From Phoronis australis (lineage: Eukaryota > Phoronida > Phoronidae), in contig NMRA01000061.1 of assembly GCA_002633005.1 (NCBI GenBank), positions 558,274 to 588,500 on the forward strand: 30,227 nt of DNA, in the 5' to 3' direction. Position numbers and translations under genes: made by a program. This document shows, piece by piece, positions 10,607 to 19,295 of the stretch (positions are counted from its first letter, which is position 1; the number at the start of each line of letters is the position of its first letter). Under the pieces are notes generated by a model that searched no databases, was not told where the DNA came from, and was given only the letters and a program-made list of their open reading frames with translations.

Positions 10607-10795
10607 ATGCTGGCTAGAAACTACCGTACTCCGTCTGTCAAGTATCGATATGTCCACAAACAGAGGCCTGAACCAAAAGTGATTATTTTGGCCTCACTCC
10701 CAATAAAACTCGAGACACATAATTGTTCAGAGCGGTGTTTTTTCAGGTTTAAAAATGACACATGTAGACAATGTCGACTGGTGGATGCAAACTGA
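10607..10795 (+). CDS. Small Cys4 ORF of unknown function, unit 1
   Basis: A 62-codon plus-strand frame with a basic N-terminal part and a C-terminal block, CSERCFFRFKNDTCRQC, spacing four cysteines as C-x3-C-x8-C-x2-C, which could bind zinc. The frame is intact in unit 2. By hand, the differences between copies within the frame are about five synonymous and four amino-acid changing (K/R, N/D, F/I, L/Q), a low replacement ratio for random drift. The ATG is not conserved: unit 2 has ATA there. It may be an exon, a relic of a transposon protein or chance. It lies downstream of LU gene B on the opposite strand. I do not recognise the family. Confidence 0.35.
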   Translation: MLARNYRTPSVKYRYVHKQRPEPKVIILASLPIKLETHNCSERCFFRFKNDTCRQCRLVDAN

Positions 10796-10923
10796 AACGT
10801 TGCCTTAAAAACCTTTGTACTAAATCACAATAAAGTAGAAAAAAGCGTCAAACACAGTGTTATAAAAGCAGTAACATTTGTCGAAGTAGCCATATATTAT
10901 TGTATAACAGGATGTCGGCCAAG

Positions 10924-11130
10924 TTAATGCAAAAGGAAGGCGCAGATGATGACCGTAGCAGCCGCCATTACAACTATGGAAACAGACACGTGACCAGCTC
11001 CGTTGCATTTGTCAGTCTGGCAACACCTCACTTCCGCCTTTATGCCCGCTGCTTCTTCGGTGGCTTCCACGCAGATGGGACTGCATGTACGGGCGACGAG
11101 AGACTTCCCACCGGTGGTCGTTTTTGTTTT
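10924..11130 (-). CDS. LU gene B, exon 3 (cysteines 6-10 and GPI-anchor tail)
   Basis: The acceptor TTTTTCAG lies just before 11130. The exon starts in phase 0, matching the end of exon 2, and stops with TAA at 10926-10924, giving 68 residues. It carries RTC, PIC and the family signature RCCQTDKCNGAG, equivalent to the CCxxxxCN end of Ly6/uPAR domains, so exons 2 and 3 together have ten cysteines. After NGAG comes a small-residue stretch and a hydrophobic end (VVMAAATVIICAFLLH) with no cytoplasmic tail, typical of a GPI-anchor signal. The mature product should therefore be a short extracellular domain held on the membrane by GPI. The ligand is unknown. Confidence 0.88.
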   Translation of the reverse strand, partial: KTKTTTGGKSLVARTCSPICVEATEEAAGIKAEVRCCQTDKCNGAGHVSVSIVVMAAATVIICAFLLH

Positions 11131-12201
11131 CTGAAAAATAAGTCCGAGTGCAAATGCTTCCTTACAATTAGTGTTTGTTTCGTGCAACTGCTCACTGGTT
11201 GCATTCTGTTTTCATCCAAGTCACACTTGATATAATGTAAAGAGCTTTAGCAATTTGAAGTATCAGAAAACACTGATTTAAGTCGATGATCCTTAGATAA
11301 AGCACTCAAATTCCTCATGAAAACTACCCCGTGTACTCATGTAGTCACAAGTGAATGATACGCGGACAAAGACAAAAGACAAACGCAATAGTTCCTTTAT
11401 GAACTGTGTATTAACTTTAGTTTACATGGAGTTGATTTCGTATTTAATGTTAGCCGAGTTTTTGTATAATGGGCAGCACAGCTTTGCGTCGCTTTGTGAT
11501 TTCTGAAACCAAATATTGACTCAAATACTGGCTTTTAATAAAAAATATCTGCACATTTGATTAGTACACAAAATGCGTGACACTGATTTCTTTTGTTTCG
11601 AGGGAAATTTTTTACTCAACTTCAACCAGTTTCATTGTTGCAGCGACGCGATTCCTTGTGATCGCGAATCCAGTGACGGATTTAGGGGGGGGCAAGGGGA
11701 CCATGCCCCCCCCTAAAATTCTACCAGATACCATTTGGCAGTTCGGGTGCGAATTGCTGACTAGCACATGCGCGCAACCAGCGGGGCTCGGGGGGTGAAT
11801 AAACAATGCATAGGCCCTCCGTTTACCGTTTTGGTTTTTTTTAGTCAAAAGGCCCGCATTTTAGGCTGGGCGCGCGCATCTGCCGAAATTCTGGTTATTC
11901 CTATGCTCTGCCCCCCCCCTAACTCAAAATCCTGGATCCGCCCCTGGAATCTGGAGTCTGACAACAATCGTGCACGCTGGGCCTTGCACCATTAACTGGT
12001 AAATATGCCTCACCTGGCAAGCCACGACGTTTAAAGCCTTGGTATGGTGCATTTGTTGGACTTTTCAAAAAAGTACTGGACTTTGCTCGAAATTAATGCA
12101 AGTGGTACCCTTTTTGTATTTTAAGTAGTGCGGCGCAGGTTTCAACACGAGACGGTGAACAAACCAGAACCAATTATACTTTTTTCCTTGCTGCAACTTA
12201 C
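11131..12201 (-). other. LU gene B intron 2, carrying a MITE
   Basis: About 1.07 kb between exon 2 and exon 3 of gene B, bounded by GTAAGTTG and TTTTTCAG. It holds the MITE at 11671-11946. The same intron in gene C (27044-28127) carries the orthologous MITE, so the insertion predates the duplication. Apparent open frames across the MITE in both directions are not genes. Confidence 0.7.
11671..11946. mobile_element. CAGNGNCGGAT-type MITE, unit 1
   Basis: The element starts CAGTGACGGATTTAGG and ends CCTGGATCCGCCCCTG, which are imperfect inverted repeats. GAATC lies on both sides (11666-11670 and 11947-11951). The interior has G- and C-runs just inside the ends and no coding capacity. Similar termini are familiar from hAT-like non-autonomous elements in invertebrates, though only 5 bp of the flanking repeat match. 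A related end occurs at 30070. Confidence 0.7.
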
Positions 12202-12314
12202 CATGCAGTATCCATTGCAGTCTGTGAGGGTGCTCACGCCCGTGGAATTAAAAGGGTCGCCACATGCTGAAAAGGTGGTAGCGCAATTATAGCATTCCAG
12301 TGCCCTCGAGGTGC
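12202..12314 (-). CDS. LU gene B, exon 2 (Ly6/uPAR domain, cysteines 1-5)
   Basis: Acceptor TTTTGCAG before 12314; donor GTAAGTTG after 12202. The exon begins in phase 1 and ends in phase 0, coding TSRALECYNC and on to DCNGYCM. The LECYNC start, the spaced third cysteine (SAC), then TDC and GYC, are the classical first half of an LU domain. With exon 1 and exon 3 it makes an uninterrupted 120-residue precursor: signal peptide, ten-cysteine domain, hydrophobic tail. Homologous exons lie at 4600-4715 and 28128-28240. FNSTG contains an N-glycosylation sequon. Confidence 0.88.
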
Positions 12315-14097
12315 CTGCAAAATAACGAACAAGATGCTGATTGTATGAATCGTTGTGCTAGCCGCTCGTAATTAGTCAGTAGCAATAGTACGGTTACATC
12401 TCTACTGAGTCATGCCCATCATTGTAGTCACTGACCTACACGCAGTGTCGGATTAAATTTTTTCTTGTCCTGAGATGTCTCGGCTACCCATCCCTCCATT
12501 CCTCAGGACCCGACCTCCCTATTGACAGAAACGTTCACTCCCGGTTAAAGAATTCCCCCTCTTCTGAATGACGCAATTTGAACACATACCCATTGAAATA
12601 TGTCTGAGTTGAAAACTCAATTTTTGTGAGGGTCGCAAATTTAAATCAAATTATTCCACCTTGCCTCTGTTTGATATATTCCCGAACTCGCCTTCACTTG
12701 GACTGAATGCATTTTCATCAAGATTCTGCACTGCTATTTTTGTTTATTCTACTTTGAACTTGACTTTATTCTACCTAATTAGCTCTTGAATTCTTGTGCG
12801 ATTATTTCAACTTGTGTGACTGAACTGACTATGGACGTACTCGCTAAATATTATCATTAAAACATTTTGAAAAATAACATACTTATTATCAAAATTTTGT
12901 TGATGTTATCTTTACAGAGAAAACGTATGACTGTGCTTGTTTTTGAAAAGCCTGTAACCTCAAAACTAGTCTCATCAACACCTAGTTGTTTGCATCCATT
13001 GGCATTATTACTCAGGTATGAATGTGTTTTTCAAGGTGAATACTCGTACTCTACATTGCTGATTTATTTGTTGACGGTGCTTTACGAATATGGGATGTTG
13101 AGACTCTTAAATTTCATAGCCACCGGTTCATTTGACTATGTCTCTGATTAAAATGAGCTTCTAAATTACAACGTGTATGTGTGACGTAGGTTATATCACC
13201 CGATTGAAATACCCCTGTTAAGGGGGAACAGAGCAATCAAACGTACAAATTTTTAATCATATACAAGCCACTTCCTCATTCATAGTATCATACTCGAATC
13301 GTAGGTACAAACCATATCAAATGTATGAACAAAAACTTATGCATGTAAACCAAAGAAGAAGATACAAAAACAAAAATTAGGTGTGTGGACAAATATCACA
13401 CATATAAACATTTTCTAGTGATGGTGGTCGTCGTTGTTTTCCCAACGAGCTCAACACTAAGCAAAATGGCAACGTTAAATGTGTCTATATGAGAACTGTG
13501 TTCGTTCATGTTATTTGTATGCCTGATTTGTTCTTGTGCTTGACTTGTTAGTTCGTGTGCATGACATTTTGTTTGTACACATCATGTTGTGGTTTGTATG
13601 TATGAATGAAGTGTTCTTCCGAATGAAGCAGTGGTTTTTTCCTCTGACTTGAAGTTCTGTATGAGACTTGAAGCTCGTGCATATGACTCGAAGTTTGTCT
13701 GGTACCTTTGTGTTATAGTCGCTGACAAATGTTGAACTTAAAATAACTTTCTATGTTACTTAAATGTGATTATGGCAATGGTGTATTTTTCAATGGGCTT
13801 GAACTTTCTGGAATCAATGCTATGTCAAGTGATTCTGAGAGAACTAGTCAGTGCTCATAAATTGTATTGACAACAAATTGTTTACAAAAATAATAATAGT
13901 TTCGTAACTGGCAATTGAATATTTTTTTGTGAAATACTTTGAGCATGTAATATAATAATCTATACATATTTCCTTAAAATAAATTTTTATACATTTCTGG
14001 TATGGTCAGGAATGGTGTGCACACGTTTCTCTTCTAAGCATGACTGAATTTTGCATACTGTGTATACATACATTGTACAAATATGTGATTTGCAGAG
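12315..14097. other. Right part of unit 1, within LU gene B intron 1
   Basis: Non-coding sequence. 12315-12542 is absent from unit 2, where one N stands instead. About 12995-13347 is also absent from unit 2, with TGCAT at both ends of the extra block, so it is either an insertion in unit 1 or a deletion in unit 2. Around 13640-13700 is a short degenerate tandem motif (GACTTGAAG-like, three copies). Confidence 0.5.
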
Positions 14098-14158
14098 ATG
14101 TACCAAACAGGGAATGCATCAAAAAGCAGATGGGCAGCAGTTTTGTTGACCCTTTTGA
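14098..14158 (+). CDS. Gene X, exon 1 (signal-peptide-like)
   Basis: Starts at ATG 14098, codes MYQTGNASKSRWAAVLLTLL and ends in phase 1 at the strong donor GTAAGTA. The hydrophobic WAAVLLTLL core after basic residues suggests a signal peptide. TTTGCAG lies two bases before the ATG, so an upstream untranslated exon is possible. The exon is repeated at 29443-29503 with one residue changed (K to N). It lies on the plus strand inside intron 1 of LU gene B. Confidence 0.55.
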
Positions 14159-14681
14159 GTAAGTACCACCTACTAGGTATGGTCTAATAGGTCATCCTTC
14201 GACTTGTCTTGTCATATTTGTGTTTTTAACGTGACAAGTTGGTATTCCTAACTTAGTCGAATATAGTCTGGGTAGAGTAGAATTCACCGATTGCTTTTGC
14301 ACATACATTTCTTTGCACCGAATTAGACATTTTTCTTTTTTAAGTTGATTGCTGTATAATTCAAAAGTTTATACCTGAAGACGACGTTGAAATAGTTGGG
14401 ATTTTGAGGAGTTTTTATTAGTAGTATACACAATCCATAAAATTTGTGGTTGTATTTTATTTGACATCAAGTCATTAACGTGTGCTCTGGATAGAATTTC
14501 TTGGGTCTTTTTTTCTGAGTTTTAAGTATAGAGACCATGTCGTACATGGTTCTGTTTCTTTATATCATACCTTAATAGTGGTTAGGCGGTATGTGCTGAA
14601 ATCCAATAAATACAGACTGACCTATGCTAAACAGTTTAAACAAGAGAAAATTTTGAACATTGATGAATTTCTATATTACAG

Positions 14682-14745
14682 ATGTTTCTGATTGTCTAGC
14701 ATGCGATGACATGGACGATGACTTTAAGTGCAACATAACCATTGG
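14682..14745 (+). CDS. Gene X, exon 2 (short Cys- and Asp-rich exon)
   Basis: Acceptor CTATATTACAG before 14682 and a weaker donor GTATAC after 14745. Entering in phase 1 it reads VSDCLACDDMDDDFKCNITI and leaves in phase 2, agreeing with exon 1 and exon 3. It has three cysteines in a C-x2-C-x8-C arrangement among acidic residues, plus an NIT glycosylation sequon. A CxxC start just after a signal peptide recalls the first half of an LU domain, but the spacing is not diagnostic. No copy of this exon lies in unit 2 inside the window because an LTR element starts first. Confidence 0.45.
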
Positions 14746-15162
14746 GTATACATTTAAATCATGAGTTATCCAATTTTGATAAATACATGATTATTGTTCA
14801 ATTGCTGACACTGTTAATGTATAAAGTGGAACTATGTCCACTAATAGCTCGGTGTAGTTGAGAGCCTGCATGGACAGCAATGAATCTCGGGCTTAAAGCC
14901 CGCCCTGACAGGACAGAAATCCTTTCACACCAGTGACCATTAGATCCAGGCAAAATAACTAATGAAGGCATTTTGAGGCGCCATCAAACATTATATGCAT
15001 AAAACATTTGAATTCTGAACGAGCTGTATTTAACTGTTCTCCATTGTACATAATACGAGTCCTGTTACTTATTAGTTCAACTGCGTTATAGGGGCTATGT
15101 GCTGTTATGTGTCCTTTTTGATATTCTTCTGGACAAGATCATCACGCTTTCTCTTGTTGCAG

Positions 15163-15457
15163 ACCAAAAGCTATCCTTGATGATTTGTATATTAGCGATA
15201 TCGGATTTGGAAATGAAGAGTTTGGTGGGGAGGAAGTTGTAGGAGATAGAGTCAATAGGTGCCCCGATGGAAACTATGACGACACGTTGTCCATGGGTTT
15301 CTGTAGTGTCCACAGGATTCATAATGCAGCTGATACACACTTCGCTGTGGACGATTTTAAACTCATTGTTTTTATGAAACTCTTCCTTTCCCTTTCAAAT
15401 CTCATCACTGTGTCTTGCAAAGAATGGCAGCGTTGTTCGTATTTCTTCTTCTGTTAA
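15163..15457 (+). CDS. Gene X, exon 3 (acidic, Cys-containing C-terminal part)
   Basis: Acceptor CTCTTGTTGCAG before 15163. Entering in phase 2 it reads PKAILDDLYISDIGFGNEEF and runs 97 codons to a stop at 15457. The first half is acidic (EEFGGEEVVGD), followed by RCPDGNYDDTLSMGFC. The last third is hydrophobic (IVFMKLFLSLSNL). With exons 1 and 2 it makes a 139-residue secreted or membrane-attached protein with eight cysteines. No family is recognised. No strong donor was seen within the exon, but an earlier splice to an unseen exon cannot be excluded, so the tail is the least certain part. Confidence 0.4.
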
Positions 15458-15633
15458 AGGCTCAGCACTCTCTTTCTACCACCTTCTCCGAAAGGTGTCG
15501 CGCTTGCTCATTTGGTCATTATAGTTTTTCTTCTCTGAAAAATAGGAGATTTTTCACCAATTGCGGAAAGGAGATATTTATCCCATCTTGTACACTAATA
15601 ATTTACTTAGCTACAAGCTCAGCTCACCAATAG
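15421..15633 (+). CDS. Small secreted Cys-containing ORF, uncertain
   Basis: From ATG 15421 the frame reads MAALFVFLLLLKAQHSLS, a textbook signal peptide, followed by ERCRACSFG and two more cysteines, ending at 15633 (70 residues). It overlaps the end of gene X exon 3 in another frame, so at most one of the two ends is right. The CxxC after a signal peptide is again LU-like, but no complete domain can be read. It could be a first exon, a lone small gene or chance. Confidence 0.3.
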   Translation, partial: RMAALFVFLLLLKAQHSLSTTFSERCRACSFGHYSFSSLKNRRFFTNCGKEIFIPSCTLIIYLATSSAHQ

Positions 15634-16008
15634 AACAAACTGGAATTTTGTTCAATAGTTGATGTCACGTCTCAAGTTGTTTCGCATCATTAGACAAATT
15701 CTAGCCACATGAAAATCTGCGTAAAATGTAATGGCTTCCAATTTCCTCAAGATGTAACGTGACATAGATTGTTAAGTATAACATGTTCTGCATTTGTACA
15801 AGCATTAAATGCTTCTCTGAACTGGAGTTTTTGAAGTGTTTAGTATTTATGATAAAGTACCTGTACGTCAGCTTGACGAGATGCGTAAGCTTGCAGACCA
15901 CGATGAGCTGGGGTCACTGAGACTGGACCTGTACTAGCTGTAGCGAGTGACCTCCCTCTCCTTCCTCTATCTCCTGTTACACTTACATCTGTCCTTGTTC
16001 TCCTGTGA

Positions 16009-16427
16009 CCGGTTGCATGAAACAATCCCAAATAGGGACTCAATTAAGGTCAGTAAATCTTTTTCGTATTTGTTTCGTACTTTAGAAACAGATGTAATGT
16101 TTTTCTATAATTTTATCTTTATTATGAACTCTTCTTTGACATTTTCTAATAATATAACTAAAAACTGAGCCCTTAATTCAATCAAAACAGTTAGGGACTT
16201 AGTCCTTAAATTGGGTGCGCTGCATGAAAAGATCCCTACTTATTTTCAATAATATTGAGAATGTAATCTGGAGTTCACTCTCGAATTGTATCAAAGCCAA
16301 AACTTGGCATAGTAATGATGCTCAAACAGCATAAGATAGGACAATCAGTATTTCACAAGCCCGCAAATACGCAGCAGATTTAGGGAACTTAGTTGAGTCC
16401 CTATTTGGGACTGTTTCATGCAACCGG
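16009..16427. mobile_element. MITE with about 40-bp terminal inverted repeats
   Basis: The left end CCGGTTGCATGAAACA (from 16009) continues through a CCCAAATAGGGACTCAA block to about 16049. The right end (16389-16427) is its reverse complement with about two mismatches. The 419-bp element has an AT-rich interior without coding capacity. No convincing target-site duplication was found, so the superfamily is open. Confidence 0.7.
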
Positions 16428-16476
16428 CCACTGGCTCTTCAACATACCCTATGGAAATGAACAGGCCTTTCAAATT

Positions 16477-17060
16477 TCACATAAAGTCTCGAAGGACATC
16501 AAAAGCCATGCCTAACATTGGATGTAATGTCCAAACCAAACCAAATGCTTCAAACAAGACTGGTAATGGGTGAAAAAATTTTGTTTGCGACTGCATTGAC
16601 GAGTTTTCAGCTCCAGTCTGTTGGTCTAAGCTCTTGTCACGTTTTACCCCATGGTTAGGTGAGCTCAGGTTGTCACTGATCGATGCTAATAGCCTTTTGA
16701 TGTAATGGTAGACTGGACACTGGTTCGAGTTAATCACTTTATTAATCTTAACTGTATGCTCACAAGTCCATTCAAACAAAACGTACAAGGTAATGTCTGT
16801 TCTATGCTCAGCCAGAGCTACAAAGCCTTGACTTGTGAATCACTTTCAGCACCTGCTACAATCGTTGGTTCAAGAACATGCTATTTTTGACCGCTGTTTT
16901 TTCCCTAACCACACCTGAACTCTTCGAAAAGTTCTGTGCAAGTGAAACTGCAACGGCTGATGTTGAAGCCAATGAATAACGCTGTGAGCTATGGCAGTAC
17001 CTCGACGTTCTGTTGTTTTCTCGTCAGGAGTGATAATTAGATGCACTGTAAACAGTACAA
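16477..17060 (-). pseudogene. Possible coding remnants, unidentified
   Basis: Two open minus-strand stretches look more protein-like than their surroundings. One follows a possible acceptor (TACTGTTTACAG) near 17041 and reads HLIITPDEKTTERRGTAIAH before a stop near 16888. The other is a 103-codon frame ending at 16477, with an N-terminal part rich in varied residues and the end GLVWTLHPMLGMAFDVLRDF. They are in different frames, splice sites between them are poor, and no family is recognised. They might be distal exons of the gene whose first exon is proposed at 19144-19203, or relics of a mobile element. Confidence 0.25.
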
Positions 17061-17519
17061 AAAATATTTTCTATTAATGCTCTTGTAATTTCGGATGTTT
17101 TCGCTTGGGCCAATTTGCTGGAAGTTGACGAGCAATTTATCATTCCCTTTGTGCAAAGGTGTGTAAATTGATTCTCTCCTTTTCTTTCTCACAGTTATGT
17201 TGCTCAAATGGCATGGCCTCATATTTCACGCATTATGTAACTTACTATCCTTCCATGAGATGTAAAAGTGGATGTCAGCTCAATAAAACAAGAGTTAATT
17301 GCGAACCACAAATTTGTACAAACTCCTAATTTGCTAAGTGCTTGTTATCCTAGACATTGAGAATGTGCCACATACTTTGAAGAAAAGCATTATTATTTAG
17401 GTCTGATGATGCTCAATAAAATAAAACATTTAGAATGCTGTTGGGACTGAATGTTCATCATGATGCATATTTCAAACTATAACTGTGTGAACAGTTGGTT
17501 CAATTATATATACACCGGT
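17061..17519. other. Non-coding stretch in LU gene B intron 1
   Basis: No exon or repeat end was recognised. The minus-strand frame at 17037-17222 shows no family resemblance. Confidence 0.35.
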
Positions 17520-18310
17520 GACCTAAAGTCGTGAATATAAGCATAATAAGCAGTTGATTGTCATACTACCCAGTGCCCGTTAGCAACTGCTCATGTGATG
17601 TCATGGACATGTATCAGCCTTCACAAATATACGTGTTTTGACAATCTTAATCCTTGTTTGTCTCCGTAAGCAGAGTTTTGAAATGGTCGCTGATATCGGC
17701 GGCCATTTTGAATGAGGCCCTAAAGTCGTGACCGTTTCGGTTAGACGGAAATACACGGAGTAAGACCTCACAAGTCAACTACAGTGCGTACAGTTACTCT
17801 AGATGACATAAAAGTGCATTGCATTGTTTATTAATTCAGTTTCAATTGAAATAAATTGTTATAAGTTTTGTACCCAACTTTGATGTGCACAGACGTTTTC
17901 AATGAGGTTGTTCACGTAAAACGCTAAGAACCCAGCATCAATTATCGCTCTGTATTTTATTGTTTTGGCCTTATAAAACTTGATCAACCCTGGGACATTT
18001 TGATACATTGTTCAAGCTACCCCTGGAGCGCGTGTTTGAGTAAATCTGAACGATAAATATTTTCGAAAATATATCCCAAAAATGCCCAAAAAAGTGAATT
18101 AGTGAAATATGCGGTTTTTAAGATACATTTGAAAAAAGAAGCCACTCACTCACTGTTTGTTATCATATTGTGAATACGAACACGTCCGGGTATTCGTTTG
18201 ACGTTCGTAAGCAGACGAACGCTGGAAACTTCAACGCCAGATGTCGCAGGACCGCGCAGAAGAGGAAATAAGATCGTTCACGACTTTAGGGCACTCACGA
18301 CTTTAGGGCC
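17520..18310. mobile_element. Nested inverted-repeat element with CTAAAGTCGTGA termini
   Basis: The motif ACCTAAAGTCGTGAA occurs near 17520 and GAGGCCCTAAAGTCGTGA at about 17714-17731. The reverse complements TTCACGACTTTAGGGC (about 18277) and TCACGACTTTAGGGCCTC (18295-18312) stand side by side at the right. The inner pair defines an element of about 597 bp with 16-18-bp inverted ends. The doubled ends suggest one copy inserted beside or into another. No transposase frame and no clear target-site duplication were seen. Confidence 0.6.
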
Positions 18311-18312
18311 TC

Positions 18313-19143
18313 TGACAGTATTTACCACCAGTCGTTGAAACAGATGTGTCTTTGACTCATCATCATCACATTTTTCCTTGTAATGACAGTGCAAAATAGC
18401 AGATGATTGGAATTCACAGCTTTTGAGATATTAGAAGGTAAACTGTGCTTTAGGTTCCAAAGTAATCAAAATTTAGCAGAAAGTTACTCTTCCCACTTTT
18501 TAAGTTTTATTTAAAAAAATCTCTGAGTCAGTGAAACACCAGGAAATTGGTTAGAATTCCTGTAACAGTATGATTATTATGACATAGATTTAATGAAATT
18601 AAAAAGTAAGTGAAGTCATTGCAGTAGGTCAGTGAACAAAGCCATCTGGTCCCCAAAATGCACTGACTACGTGTACACCTGGCCCCAGAACTCCAAAAAG
18701 ACTGGGTCAGAATTTTTTGGCGATTTTTGGATTTCCAAACAAGAAGGCCCAATGAAGGTTTTCAGAGGAATTCAGCAGCCTGGATATTCTTCCCACCACA
18801 AACAGCTGAGGATTTAGCGAATTGCCCTTGTACTATTCGGTCATTTAGTAAACGGTGAATAAGCAGTCGTCGTGTAGTAAACAATCACCCTGAGTTACAT
18901 TGCAGTAAACACTAGACAACGCAAATCCTACGTACAGTCACTGTGCATTGAAATTTTTAGGCAAAATGTTGGTGTTCATGTTGACCATACGCCGATCGGT
19001 GAGCCAGACGATTTTCACTGACTGAACAATGAGACATGAATCCGAACGTTTTCCGTTAGAAATGCACATAACTGAAATCCTAGACAAAAGTAGATTAGGT
19101 CAGACTTGACCAAGCATAAGAACCAAATAAATCGATTACTTAC
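18313..19143. other. Non-coding stretch in LU gene B intron 1
   Basis: No gene recognised. Exons of the proposed minus-strand gene starting at 19203 could lie here, but none could be joined in phase with confidence. Confidence 0.35.
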
Positions 19144-19203
19144 TTCAGAAATGGGGCTCCTCTGAGCCAATCGAGGCGGCGATGTGCTTTCGAAATCAGC
19201 CAT
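19144..19203 (-). CDS. Proposed first coding exon of an unidentified gene
   Basis: ATG at 19203 opens a 20-codon exon, MADFESTSPPRLAQRSPISE, ending in phase 0 at the strong donor GTAAGTAA. The residue mix (small, polar, prolines and serines) is typical of an N-terminus and unlike a signal peptide. A promoter-type motif lies about 70 bp upstream. Following exons would lie at lower coordinates; the open stretches at 16477-17060 are candidates but the first cannot be joined directly in phase. The gene would lie inside intron 1 of LU gene B on the same strand. No family is recognised. Confidence 0.45.
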
Positions 19204-19271
19204 CACTGTTTCGATTTCAGCGACCTTTCACCTCTCTGAGGTCATCATCAGGCCATTCCCAAATAAGGCAA

Positions 19272-19295
19272 CGCAATGCATTTTGGGACTGTAAT
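19272..19295 (-). promoter_or_regulatory. ZNF143/Staf-like promoter motif
   Basis: On the minus strand this reads ATTACAG, then TCCCAAAATGCATTGCG. It resembles the known ACTACAATTCCCA-GAATGCATTGCG motif bound by ZNF143/Staf in TATA-less promoters of housekeeping genes. It sits about 70 bp upstream of the ATG at 19203 in the orientation of that exon, with no TATA box. The match is by eye. Confidence 0.45.

Larger units (their letters stand above)
8931..14547 (+). repeat. Segmental duplication, unit 1
   Basis: From CACGTTTCCAGAACATA at 8931 to GACCATGTCGTACAT ending at 14547, this stretch aligns in the same orientation with 24841-29857. Spot comparison shows a few percent substitutions. Unit 2 lacks about 228 bp (12315-12542, replaced by one N) and about 350 bp (about 12995-13347). 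The unit holds exons 2 and 3 of LU gene B, exon 1 of gene X, a Penelope-like relic, a GC hairpin, a TG repeat, a Cys4 ORF and a MITE. The true right border cannot be read because unit 2 is interrupted there by an LTR element. Confidence 0.9.

Noticed and set aside
10924-12314. Firm claim of positive selection on the LU genes
   Set aside because: About 12 replacement against 3 synonymous changes is only weakly above neutral expectation and rests on one pair of copies.
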